64,000 nt of DNA from Bacteroidales bacterium (GTDB lineage: Bacteria > Bacteroidota > Bacteroidia > Bacteroidales > VadinHA17), in NCBI GenBank assembly GCA_024763075.1, contig JANTGF010000003.1, forward strand, positions 1 to 64,000. The letters run 5' to 3'. Numbering within the stretch: position 1 is the first letter of the stretch; the number at the start of each line of letters is the position of its first letter. The translations under genes and the position numbers were made by a program. This document shows, piece by piece, positions 19,301 through 26,409 of this stretch. The notes beneath the pieces are model-generated. The model had not been told where the DNA came from. It ran no database searches and saw only the letters and a list, made by a program, of their open reading frames with translations.

Positions 19301-20843
19301 AATTAAAGGGGATGTAAAAATTGACAATGACCGGCGGATTACATTTACACCGGATAAAGATTATAAGAATACATCTATTATAGTTGAAGGGCAAAAGGAG
19401 CGAAAACCGAATCCAATGATCTATATTGGCGAAGTTTCTGCGAGGGTTCTAATGGGCCTTCGAAATATTTCTTTGTCATACTCTCAGAATGAAGGTACGG
19501 TTTTGCCCGGTTATTTACCGAAAACGGATATTATGGGTATTCAGCGGGTGGGTCCTAACCTTGCTCCCGGCATTCCGTTTATCATGGGTTATCAGGACCG
19601 GGGTTTTGCTGAGCAGGCGGTCAGAAACAATTGGTTAACAACAGATACTGTATTGAATGCAGCTTATTTAATGACACATAGTGAGAATTTTAATTTCAGA
19701 AGTACCATTGAACCTTTCAGAGGATTAAGAATTGATCTTACCGCAAACCGAAGGATATCCAAGAACTTCAGTGCTTACTATTTGGCCGATAGAAACGGGA
19801 ATTTTCCTGACAGTACAAGAAATGATATCTATTCCGGAAATTTCAGCATGTCTTATATTACTTTGGGTACTGCTTTTGAAAAAGTCTCAAGAAAGAATAA
19901 TTACGAGTCGGAAAATTTCAATAAGTTTGTTAAATATACTGAAATTATTTCTCAAAGACAGGCGGATATTAAACAACAGGAAGACCCGTCTTATGATCCC
20001 GATATGGACCCGGAAACAGGATTGCCAATTGAAGGACCCTATAAAAACGGCTATTCCATTACTTCTCAGGATGTGTTGATTCCCGCATTTCTGGCTGCTT
20101 ATGCAAATCGTGACCCCTACCGGATAGGGCTGGATGCCTTGCCTTCTATTCTGGATATTCTTCCTAACTGGAGAATTACTTTTGACGGGCTGGGAAGGCT
20201 GGATTTCTTTAAAAAATATTTCCGTTCCATTACCTTATCTCATGCTTATCGTTCCACATATGACATTGGAGCATATAAAACCAATTTAAATTACGATGAT
20301 ATTGAAAGTATCCGGGGATTGAATTATAATTTTCTCCCTGAGTTTGATATTGCAGCGGTTGCATTGAATGAACAGTTTAGTCCCTTAATTAATTTTGATA
20401 TGGTTTGGAAAAACGGGATTACATCCAGGTTTGAAATGAAAAATTCCAGAACCCTGTCACTTAGCCTCTCAAATAACCAACTTACTGAGATTGTGAATAA
20501 TGCAATTGTTGTTGGCACAGGATACAGGTTTAACAACCTGAAATTTTCGATTAAGACAGGTGGAAGTAAAAAAGAATTAAAAAGTGACCTTAACCTGAGA
20601 GCTGATGTGGAGATCAGGGATAACGTTACGGTTATGAGAAAAGTGCTTGAAGCCACCAATGAACCAACTGCCGGACAACGTATCATCACAATTAAACTTA
20701 CGGCTGATTATGTTTTGAGTGACCGGTTTAATCTGCGGATTTTCTTTGACAGAATGGTAAATAAGCAGCCCTATATTGCCAGGACTTTCCCAACTTATAA
20801 CACCAATGCGGGTTTCAGCCTTCGCTTTACACTCTCACAATAG
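13398..20843 (+). CDS. sprA: Type IX secretion outer-membrane protein SprA/Sov
   Basis: A 2,481-codon gene for the giant outer-membrane protein SprA (called Sov in Porphyromonas). It forms the translocation pore of the T9SS, which exports proteins carrying a C-terminal sorting domain and supports gliding in some species. The length is typical of the family. A TTG start is used here because it gives a proper signal peptide (KKLKYFIFGSGLFFVLF, cleavage near YAEG); no earlier start is available after the ruvA stop at 13382. Recognisable are the N-terminal repeat-like region with LGVNYNTEATFDFENQ near residue 217 and the SYIDDFEGSE motif near residue 830. The C-terminal part is rich in alternating aromatic residues typical of beta strands and ends in FSLRFTLSQ, a terminal beta signal. 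The phospholipase D-like protein at 52783-55296 is a likely cargo. Confidence 0.95.
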   Translation: MNKKLKYFIFGSGLFFVLFVFSGMGYAEGFISPFINIELFLQDTSRTDTTPDLKYPFQDESGNPFLPGYKSALYLNPPSNIKREVVFDEKTGKYTVYEKIGALDYRPPVTMSLEEYKKWKFDQEMRSYWRQRASGTVQDFKKSLIPEIHVGGAGFDKVFGSNVINITPQGSAELIFGINTSRIDNPALSERLRKVTTFDFQEKIQMNVTGTIGDKVKLGVNYNTEATFDFENQTKLEYAGKEDEIIKKIEAGNVTFPLPGTLITGSQSLFGLKTDLQFGKLSVSTVFSQQKGETSVIDVKGGAQIQDFEVEVIDYEQNKHFFLSHFFRDNYDKSLKNLPVINTGVNIEKIEVWITNKSNKFEESRNIAAFMDLAESSANIFNTVPEFQQTQPGILPDNGLNGQYNAMNTTYSGIRDVNNITTTLAPLEPGFIIGQDYEKIENARKLTEREYTVNRQLGYISLNTALNADEVLAVAYEYTYQGKVYKVGELTIDGISAPKTLVLKLLKGTSLTPKLPTWDLMMKNIYSLGAYQLSQKDFQLHVLYRDDNNGNAVNYITEGAIANKILLEVLNLDNLDSQLAPNPDGRFDFMRGITINPENGRVIFPVLEPFGSYLREKIADDAIADKYVFEELYDSTKVRAEQISEKNKFLLMGSYSSSSSSDIPLNAINVPKGSVKVTAGGIQLTENVDYTVDYNLGRVKIINPGLLQSQTPIRVSLESNQLFAFQTKTLLGTHLEYQINDNFNVGGTFMNLTERPLTQKVNIGDEPMSNIIWGLNTSYEKKSRFLTNLVDWLPLIQTKAPSSIRFSGEFAQLVPGHSKAVGKAGTSYIDDFEGSETSIDLKSLNAWVMASIPFGQPDMFPEEQVNNSRVSGFNRAKLAWYFIDPLFLRNNSSTPAHLKNNPDAQSSHYVREVFEKEIWPNKETPSGIPTNIAVLNLAFYPQEKGPYNYDLVPNRYSSGLNTDGSLRDPETRWGGIMREVQTNDFEAANIQYVKFWLMDPFVEDPDNPGGDLYINFGDISEDILLDSRKSFENGLPIGPEVIDVDTTIWGRVPTKQSLVNAFDNDINSRIYQDVGLEGLMDSDEATFFNDYLDSLKNIVNPDIYEKMAEDPSTDDFHYFRGSDYDGQELGILDRYKKYNGLEGNSPTAEQSEENYPTTGSTLPDVEDINRDNTLSETESYYQYRVKIDQNNMKEGQNYITDVVTSTVTLANGQQSSVKWYQFKVPLSDYQRRIGSIQDFKSIRFMRMFLRGFSKPVIMRFAELELVRGEWRKYDFSLLQGGENITVPQPSSGAFEISAVNIEENSSKEPVNYVLPPGFDREIDPTNPQLQQLNEQSMVLYVKDLGDGDARAAFKTTSYDFRKYKKVQMEIHAEAFPGEILGDDDLTAFIRLGTDYRNNYYEYEVPLKVTPPGRYSNDSETDRLIVWPEENRMEIDLKIFQELKMARNDALRRAGSNIKPNDIFVSITKDGRSVKIAGNPNLSNVRTIMVGVRNPHRNPDDMNDDGLSKSGEIWVNELRLTDFDSKSGWAGNARLQAQLADLGSIDLAGQTVKPGFGSIEKKVSQRSTEEILEYDISTNLELGKFFPEKANVHIPLYMGFSESRTNPEYNPMDPDIPLKAALDHVETKEEKDSIKYYAQDYVKRKSLNLTNVNVGIRSKKPKIYDPANFAINYSFNEILARNVKTEINLEKNYRGGFSYIYNTRPKVIEPFRQTKALNAKALRLIKDINFSLYPSYLSFRTDLTRHYNEVKTRNIDNPQLKINPTFRKDFSWNRYYDVKWDLTKALKFDFNAGNIARIDEPQGGVDRDRYKDEYQLWKDSVLVNLKNFGRNTHYYHTFNVSYTIPINKLPLLDWVTLTARYTGTYDWYAGPLFADSVKINLGNRIQNSNTGQLNGQLNMINLYNKIGFLRDINQKSRSGKLGKSDQKRFKKVVYTRENMRLKANEPKAIYHKLGTENVTVKVYDSDNNEIKGDVKIDNDRRITFTPDKDYKNTSIIVEGQKERKPNPMIYIGEVSARVLMGLRNISLSYSQNEGTVLPGYLPKTDIMGIQRVGPNLAPGIPFIMGYQDRGFAEQAVRNNWLTTDTVLNAAYLMTHSENFNFRSTIEPFRGLRIDLTANRRISKNFSAYYLADRNGNFPDSTRNDIYSGNFSMSYITLGTAFEKVSRKNNYESENFNKFVKYTEIISQRQADIKQQEDPSYDPDMDPETGLPIEGPYKNGYSITSQDVLIPAFLAAYANRDPYRIGLDALPSILDILPNWRITFDGLGRLDFFKKYFRSITLSHAYRSTYDIGAYKTNLNYDDIESIRGLNYNFLPEFDIAAVALNEQFSPLINFDMVWKNGITSRFEMKNSRTLSLSLSNNQLTEIVNNAIVVGTGYRFNNLKFSIKTGGSKKELKSDLNLRADVEIRDNVTVMRKVLEATNEPTAGQRIITIKLTADYVLSDRFNLRIFFDRMVNKQPYIARTFPTYNTNAGFSLRFTLSQ

Positions 20844-21005
20844 CTAAGAAATTTTTTTAAGGAAAATCGAAATCCTGTCTGATATATTTTCCGGGAAAAA
20901 ATATTTTTCAGGAAACATTGAATAAATATTTCACTCACAGGAAAATTCTTCTTACTTTTAGCAGTTAAATCATTTGTATTATTGCTTAAACCAAAATTTG
21001 AAATT

Positions 21006-21386
21006 ATGAATATACCTGAAAATCTGAAGTACACGAAAGACCATGAATGGCTGAGACTTGAGGGTGATGAAGCCTATGTGGGAATCACTGATTTTGCCCA
21101 GGGAGAACTGGGAGATGTTGTTTTTGTAGAAATTGAAACGGAAGGCGAAAGTCTGGATAAAGAAGAAGTTTTTGGTACAATTGAAGCGGTGAAGACAGTA
21201 TCGGATCTGCTCATGCCTGTAGGTGGTGAGGTTTTAGAGATAAATTCTTCTCTTGAAGATACACCTGAGCTAATCAATAGCGATCCTTACGGGGACGGAT
21301 GGCTGATTAAGATGCGGGTAGCTGATCTTTCTGAAGTGGATTCACTTGCAGATGCAGCCGCTTATAAAGAAATGGTTGAGGGTTGA
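21006..21386 (+). CDS. gcvH: Glycine cleavage system H protein
   Basis: The lipoyl carrier that shuttles the aminomethyl group between the P and T proteins of glycine cleavage. Read from the ATG at 21006 it has 126 residues and starts [15 protein letters not shown], as expected; the in-frame start at 20982 would add eight unlikely residues. The lipoylated lysine is in [12 protein letters not shown], near residue 63. The other glycine cleavage genes are not in the window. The gene is 162 bases after sprA and convergent with infB, sharing a terminator with it. Confidence 0.95.
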   Translation: MNIPENLKYTKDHEWLRLEGDEAYVGITDFAQGELGDVVFVEIETEGESLDKEEVFGTIEAVKTVSDLLMPVGGEVLEINSSLEDTPELINSDPYGDGWLIKMRVADLSEVDSLADAAAYKEMVEG

Positions 21387-21510
21387 TCAGGTTCTCTCCC
21401 TGATTTTCGGTCGAAGGTTTTTCATGATTCAGGCAGGTATTTATTTGCTTTTATGAAAGATATCTTATTCCGGGACCCGGGCGCCTTTGAATAACATTTG
21501 AAAAAAAATA

Positions 21511-21540
21511 AAAGGGGCAAATTTGCCCCTTTATTTATAT
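21511..21540. terminator. Bidirectional terminator between gcvH and infB
   Basis: A perfect 22-base palindrome, AAAGGGGCAAA joined to TTTGCCCCTTT, flanked by A-rich DNA on the left and T-rich DNA on the right. It can act on both converging transcripts, gcvH from the left and infB from the right. Confidence 0.85.
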
Positions 21541-21559
21541 TTATAGGAAAGAATGAAAT

Positions 21560-24400
21560 TTATAAAGTCTTTTTTATCTCGGTTTCTGTAAAGGCTTCAA
21601 TCATATCTCCCACTTTTATATCATTGTAATTCTTAATATTCAATCCACATTCCAGGCCGCTAACTACTTCTTTTACATCATCCTTAAATCTTTTCAGTGA
21701 GCCCAGCTCACCTGTATAAATAACAATTCCTTCCCTGATTACCCGAATCTTGTTATCCCTTTTTATTTTACCTTCCCGTACAATACATCCTGCGATGGTT
21801 CCAACCTTTGTAATCTTAAAAACTTCCTGAATCTCAACTGTTGCAACAATTTCCTCCCTTATCTCAGGAGAAAGCATTCCCTCCATAGCTGCTTTAATCT
21901 CTTCAATCGCGTCATAGATAATGGAATGTAAACGGATATCAATTTGTTCTTTCTCGGCAAGTTGTCTTGCTCCCAGTGAGGCCCTGACCTGGAATCCAAT
22001 AATAACAGCATCGGATGCCATGGCCAGCATGATGTCTGATTCTGTGATCTGACCCACGGCTTTATGAATAACATTAAGACTGATTTCTTCAGTTGACAGT
22101 TTTTGTAATGAGTCTGAAAGAGCTTCAATGGAGCCGTCAACATCTCCTTTCACAACAACATTGAGTTCCTGGAAGCCACCAACAGCTATTCTTCTGCCAA
22201 TTTCATCAAGGGTAATATGCTTTTTAGTTCGCAGGCTTTGTTCCCTTTGGAGTTGACTTCTTTTGGTGGCAATTGCTTTTGCTTCTCTGTCATTATCCAT
22301 AATATTAAAGGTATCACCTGCTTTAGGTGCACCATTCAATCCCAATAAAATCACCGGAGAAGAAGGCCCTGCACTTTCCATTACCCTGCCTTTTTCATTA
22401 TACATTGCTTTTGCGTGGCCATAATGGTTTCCTGCCAGTACAATATCTCCGGCATTAAGAGTGCCATCACTTACAAGCAAAGTAGTTACAAAACCTTTTC
22501 CTTTATCCAGGGTTGATTCAAGAACGATTCCTTTGGCTTTTTTATTAGGATTTGCTTTTAATTCAAGCAGTTCTGCCTCCAATAATACTTTTTCCAAAAG
22601 TTCATCAACATTTTTACCATTAATGGCTGAGATTTCCTGTGATTGATATTTTCCACCCCAGTCTTCAACCAAAAGGTTCATGTTTGAGAGTTCCTCCTTA
22701 ATTTTTTCAGGGTTGGCAGTTGGCTTATCCATTTTATTTATGGCAAAAACAATAGGTACATCAGCTGCAAGTGCATGGTTTATTGCTTCAACCGTTTGAG
22801 GTTTAACACCATCGTCAGCTGCAATTACAATAATAACAATATCAGTAACCTGAGCTCCACGTGCCCTCATAGCTGTAAATGCCTCATGGCCCGGAGTGTC
22901 CAGAAAAGTTATTTTTCTGTCACCTTCCAAATTCACACTGTAGGCACCGATATGCTGGGTAATCCCTCCGGCTTCACCGGCAACCACATTTGCCTTACGG
23001 ATGTAATCAAGAAGTTTTGTTTTACCATGATCCACATGACCCATAACAGTTACAACGGGAGGCTTGGGTATAAGATCTTCCTCCAGGTCTTCCTCAACTT
23101 CCAGTTTATCCGTTAGTTCAACACTAACAAATTCAATTTTATAACCAAATTCATCGGCAACAACGGTCATGGTCTCAGCGTCCAGTCTTTGATTTATGGA
23201 AACCATCAGACCCAGGCTCATACATGTGGAAATGATGTCTGTTACAGGAACTTCCATTAAACTGGCCAATTCATTTACCGATACAAATTCTGTAACCTTT
23301 AAAACATTCTTTTCCTGTTCTGTTTTGTCAAGTTCAATTTTTTGCCGTTCACTTATAGCATCTCTTTTTTCCCGTCTGTATTTGGCACCTTTTGATTTCC
23401 CTTTACTACTTAGGTTGGCAAGTGTATCTCTGATTTGTTTCTGAACATCTTCAGCGCTTATCTCCGGTCTTGCAGCTCTTCTTTTCTTCCCTGGTTTATG
23501 TTCTTTTCTTTTCTCTCCCGGTTTTGGCGCATGTCCACCGGTGGAAGAATCATCTGCAGGCTTGTTTTTCCTTATTCTCTTCCGTTTCTTTTTGCTAATT
23601 TCCGTATCTTTCGAAGAGGCAACGGGTTTTTTCTTAGGTTCCGCCACGGGAAGGTCAATTTTGCCTACAACCGTTGGCCCGTTAAGTTTTTCAATTTTAG
23701 ACTTAAATATCTCCTCTGTTTTCTCTTCAGGAATTTCTTGAACAGGTTCTTTCTTTTCTTCCTTTACAGGTTCTTCAGCAGGAAGATCTTTTTTAATTTT
23801 AGCTGCAGGTGCCTTTTCCTTCTTTTTAGGTTTTATTTCTTTTTCAACCTGAACCTTTTCAGTTTCCGGTTCCTTCTTACTTACTTTTTCTTCTTTCTTT
23901 TTCGCAGGCTTCGTTTTCCTGGCGACTGTTCCCAGGTCAATCTTCCCAACTACTTTGACTTCGACATCTTTTTTTGCTTCCTTCTTTTTCGGAGGTTTAG
24001 CTTCTTTTTTCTCTGTTTTTGGTTCAGGTACTTCCTTTTCCTTTTCCTTTTCCTTGATTTCCGGAACAGATGGGGAAGTACTTGAATCCTTGATAAAAAC
24101 TTCTTCTTCCGGTTTTTGAGTAACAATTTCTTTTGATTCCTTTGAATCAGTTATTGAAACATCTCCATGCTTACTTTCTTTATCTCTAAAATGTAAAAGA
24201 CTAAATTCCTCAGACTTTTTCTTTATGGATAGATCAGTACTGTATTCTCTGGCCAGCATTTCATAAACTTCAGGGTCTATCTTCGTATTGGGATTACTGT
24301 CAATATCAACACCTTTCTTATGCAGAAAATCAACAATGGTTGATATTCCCACATTGAAGTTACGGGCTGCTTTACTTAATCTGGTTGCTTTTTTATCCAT
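21560..24400 (-). CDS. infB: Translation initiation factor IF-2
   Basis: The GTPase that brings initiator tRNA to the 30S subunit. It has 946 residues. The N-terminus, KATRLSKAARNFNVGISTIV, is the typical IF-2 N domain. Residues about 85-370 are a long low-complexity Lys/Glu/Pro linker. The G domain begins near residue 445 with VMGHVDHGKTKLLD (P loop), AGGITQHIGAY (switch I), DTPGHEAFTAMRARGA and NKMDKP. Domains II-IV follow and bind fMet-tRNA. The linker is long, as in other Bacteroidota. The gene is the last of rimP-nusA-infB, 74 bases after nusA. Confidence 0.97.
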   Translation of the reverse strand: MDKKATRLSKAARNFNVGISTIVDFLHKKGVDIDSNPNTKIDPEVYEMLAREYSTDLSIKKKSEEFSLLHFRDKESKHGDVSITDSKESKEIVTQKPEEEVFIKDSSTSPSVPEIKEKEKEKEVPEPKTEKKEAKPPKKKEAKKDVEVKVVGKIDLGTVARKTKPAKKKEEKVSKKEPETEKVQVEKEIKPKKKEKAPAAKIKKDLPAEEPVKEEKKEPVQEIPEEKTEEIFKSKIEKLNGPTVVGKIDLPVAEPKKKPVASSKDTEISKKKRKRIRKNKPADDSSTGGHAPKPGEKRKEHKPGKKRRAARPEISAEDVQKQIRDTLANLSSKGKSKGAKYRREKRDAISERQKIELDKTEQEKNVLKVTEFVSVNELASLMEVPVTDIISTCMSLGLMVSINQRLDAETMTVVADEFGYKIEFVSVELTDKLEVEEDLEEDLIPKPPVVTVMGHVDHGKTKLLDYIRKANVVAGEAGGITQHIGAYSVNLEGDRKITFLDTPGHEAFTAMRARGAQVTDIVIIVIAADDGVKPQTVEAINHALAADVPIVFAINKMDKPTANPEKIKEELSNMNLLVEDWGGKYQSQEISAINGKNVDELLEKVLLEAELLELKANPNKKAKGIVLESTLDKGKGFVTTLLVSDGTLNAGDIVLAGNHYGHAKAMYNEKGRVMESAGPSSPVILLGLNGAPKAGDTFNIMDNDREAKAIATKRSQLQREQSLRTKKHITLDEIGRRIAVGGFQELNVVVKGDVDGSIEALSDSLQKLSTEEISLNVIHKAVGQITESDIMLAMASDAVIIGFQVRASLGARQLAEKEQIDIRLHSIIYDAIEEIKAAMEGMLSPEIREEIVATVEIQEVFKITKVGTIAGCIVREGKIKRDNKIRVIREGIVIYTGELGSLKRFKDDVKEVVSGLECGLNIKNYNDIKVGDMIEAFTETEIKKTL

Positions 24401-24474
24401 TTACTAACTTTCTCAGTAATCTTAATAAAAATTCTCTAATAAGTCCATAATAGACTCATCAAATGAATTAAATG

Positions 24475-25713
24475 TTATTCAAACTCTGCCTTTAAAATTT
24501 TTAGTACTTCCTGTACAGTTTCCTCTTCCAGGTCTGTTCTTTTAACAAGTTCTTTTTCCGGAATCTCCAGAACACTTTTTGCTGTATCACATCCAATTGC
24601 CTTTAATTCAGATATAATCCACTCCTCAATCTCATCAGAGAACTCTTCCAGGTTCACATCTTCATCGTCCATACCTTCCTGATCCCTGTAAACATCCAGG
24701 TCGTAGCCGGTAAGCTGGCTGGCAAGCCTTATGTTTAATCCGCCTTTTCCAATTGCCAGAGATACTTCTTCAGGCTTTAGGAAAACATCGGCCTTGTTAT
24801 CATCAGGATATAGTTTTATTGAAACTATTTTTGCAGGACTCAGTGCCCTTTGAATAAACAATTGAGTATTTGCCGTATAATTTATTACGTCAATATTTTC
24901 ATTTTTCAATTCCCTTACGATCCCATGAATTCTGGACCCTTTCATTCCAACACAGGCACCAACCGGGTCGATCCTTTCATCATAAGACTCAACGGCAACT
25001 TTTGCTCTCTCTCCCGGAACTCTAACAATTTTCTTAATGGTAATCAGCCCGTCAAATATTTCCGGAACTTCAAGCTCAAACAAGCGCTCCAAAAATACAG
25101 GAGAGGTACGTGAAAGAATAATCACCGGATTATTGTTTTTAAATTCTACCTTAACAACAACAGCGCGTATAACATCACCTTTATGAAAATAATCAGAAGG
25201 AATCTGCTCGCTTTTAGGTAAAAGGAGCTCATTTCCTTCATCATCGAGAATAAGAATTTCCCTTTTCCAGACCTGGTAAACTTCACCGGTGATCAACTCT
25301 CCGATTCTGTCTTTATACTTATTGAAAATATTTGTTTTCTCAAGATCAAGAATGCGTGAGGTAAGATTCTGACGCAGGGACAAAATAGCCCTTCTTCCAA
25401 AATCAGGAAGTTTTACCTCATCCGTGACATCTTCCCCAACTTCATAATCTTCATCTATTTTTTTAGCTTCAGAGAGGGAAATTTGCAAATTATTGTCTTC
25501 TACTTCACCATCTTCCACTACTTCCCTGTTTCTCCAGATTTCAAAGTCACCCTTATCGATATTAATAATGATATCAAAATTTTCATCCGTTCCGTATTTC
25601 TTTAGCAGCATGTTTCTGAAAACATCTTCAAGCACACTCATCATGGTGGCCCGGTCAATATTTTTTAACTCTTTGAACTCAGAAAAAGTATCTATGAGAT
25701 TAATATTTTCCAT
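24475..25713 (-). CDS. nusA: Transcription termination/antitermination factor NusA
   Basis: Binds RNA polymerase and nascent RNA, promoting pausing and hairpin-dependent termination. The 412 residues comprise an N-terminal polymerase-binding domain (about 1-125), an S1 domain (from about 137, ITGEVYQVWKREILIL), and KH1 and KH2 domains. KH1 contains RIDPVGACVGMKGSRI near residue 250 and KH2 contains SLAIGKGGLNIRLASQL near residue 320. A short acidic, helical C-terminal part follows. It lies between rimP (13 bases upstream) and infB. A terminator-like hairpin in the operon leader makes self-regulation plausible. Confidence 0.97.
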   Translation of the reverse strand: MENINLIDTFSEFKELKNIDRATMMSVLEDVFRNMLLKKYGTDENFDIIINIDKGDFEIWRNREVVEDGEVEDNNLQISLSEAKKIDEDYEVGEDVTDEVKLPDFGRRAILSLRQNLTSRILDLEKTNIFNKYKDRIGELITGEVYQVWKREILILDDEGNELLLPKSEQIPSDYFHKGDVIRAVVVKVEFKNNNPVIILSRTSPVFLERLFELEVPEIFDGLITIKKIVRVPGERAKVAVESYDERIDPVGACVGMKGSRIHGIVRELKNENIDVINYTANTQLFIQRALSPAKIVSIKLYPDDNKADVFLKPEEVSLAIGKGGLNIRLASQLTGYDLDVYRDQEGMDDEDVNLEEFSDEIEEWIISELKAIGCDTAKSVLEIPEKELVKRTDLEEETVQEVLKILKAEFE

Positions 25714-25726
25714 TATATTTTAAATG

Positions 25727-26200
25727 CTATTTAAATGATAAAATTAGTTTTGCCGATTTAATATTTTTCAAAGGCAATGTTACTTTCTTTTTTATTACTT
25801 CTTTCTTTTTTCTCCCGGGAACCTTAATAACTCTTTCATTCTCAATGATAACATGGTCATCTTTCGTTTGCAGGAGAGTGCCTTTTATTTTATTGTCTTT
25901 TAGGTCAATAAGCTCTATCTTCTTCCCTACACTTTTCTCGTATTGTTGTTTAACCTTAAAAGGAGTATCAATTCCGGGTGAAGACACATTTAACTCAAAA
26001 ACCAGGTTCTCATCTGCTTCAAGAAGTTTTTGCTCAAGAAGTTTTGATATTCTGGCGCACTCACCAATCGTTATCCCTTTTTTGTTATCCACAGAGACCT
26101 GTATCCTGTTGCTTGCCTGAATCCTGATATCAACAACAAAAAATTCAAAATCCAGTTCTCCGGAATCAAGTATCTGCTCTATTTGACGCTTAATATTCAC
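25727..26200 (-). CDS. rimP: Ribosome maturation factor RimP
   Basis: Assists 30S subunit maturation. The GTG at 26200 gives 157 residues beginning NIKRQIEQIL, the expected length and N-terminus. The longer open frame beginning at 26260 was rejected because it would start inside the -7 promoter element and would read through the leader hairpin. Family features are the N-terminal domain with FFVVDIRIQASNRIQVSVDN, then CARISKLLEQKL, and VSSPGIDTPFK near residue 83; the C-terminal Sm-like domain carries a lysine-rich loop. First gene of rimP-nusA-infB. Confidence 0.9.
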   Translation of the reverse strand: MNIKRQIEQILDSGELDFEFFVVDIRIQASNRIQVSVDNKKGITIGECARISKLLEQKLLEADENLVFELNVSSPGIDTPFKVKQQYEKSVGKKIELIDLKDNKIKGTLLQTKDDHVIIENERVIKVPGRKKKEVIKKKVTLPLKNIKSAKLILSFK

Positions 26201-26212
26201 TAATAATTTGTA

Positions 26213-26238
26213 CAAAAATAGGGGACCTCTGTCCCCTA
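26213..26238 (-). terminator. Terminator-like hairpin in the rimP-nusA-infB leader
   Basis: On the minus strand TAGGGGAC and GTCCCCTA form a perfect 8-bp stem with an AGAG loop, followed directly by TTTTTG. It lies between the promoter (26258-26289) and the GTG of rimP (26200), about 13 bases before the start codon. The divergent gene on the other side begins at 26410, so no upstream transcript needs this terminator. It is therefore best read as an attenuator of its own operon. Confidence 0.7.
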
Positions 26239-26257
26239 CAATCAATCTTTCAGGCGG

Positions 26258-26289
26258 CAAAGATACATATTATCTGATAATTTTACAAA
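26258..26289 (-). promoter_or_regulatory. Bacteroidetes promoter of rimP-nusA-infB
   Basis: On the minus strand TTTG (26289-26286), a 20-base spacer, and TATCTTTG (26265-26258) match the -33/-7 consensus TTTG-N19-21-TAnnTTTG exactly. Transcription would start near 26250, giving a leader of about 50 bases that holds the hairpin described separately. Confidence 0.8.
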
Positions 26290-26396
26290 TTTATTAAAAT
26301 TGATATATTGAAACCTAATTATTGCACTCTGCTTCCTCTACTATATTATTGTTTGTTAATGTAATCGAAAATTGCATGGAATAATTTTTTTATCTG

Positions 26397-26404
26397 TATT
26401 TTTG
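26397..26404 (+). promoter_or_regulatory. Bacteroidetes -7 element before the HD phosphohydrolase gene
   Basis: TATTTTTG fits TAnnTTTG. A TTG at 26372-26374 lies 22 bases upstream as a weak -33 element. The GTG start at 26410 is only five bases after the element, so the mRNA may be almost leaderless. Confidence 0.5.
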
Positions 26405-26409
26405 CCCCT

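Noticed and set aside
23435-24085. A 216-codon open frame opposite the infB linker, rich in Phe, Leu and Arg
   Set aside because: It is the complement of the Lys/Glu-rich low-complexity linker of IF-2; the composition is forced by that coding strand.
26201-26260. Longer rimP reading frame starting at 26260
   Set aside because: That start lies in the -7 promoter element and the extension would be read from the leader hairpin; the GTG at 26200 fits the family N-terminus.
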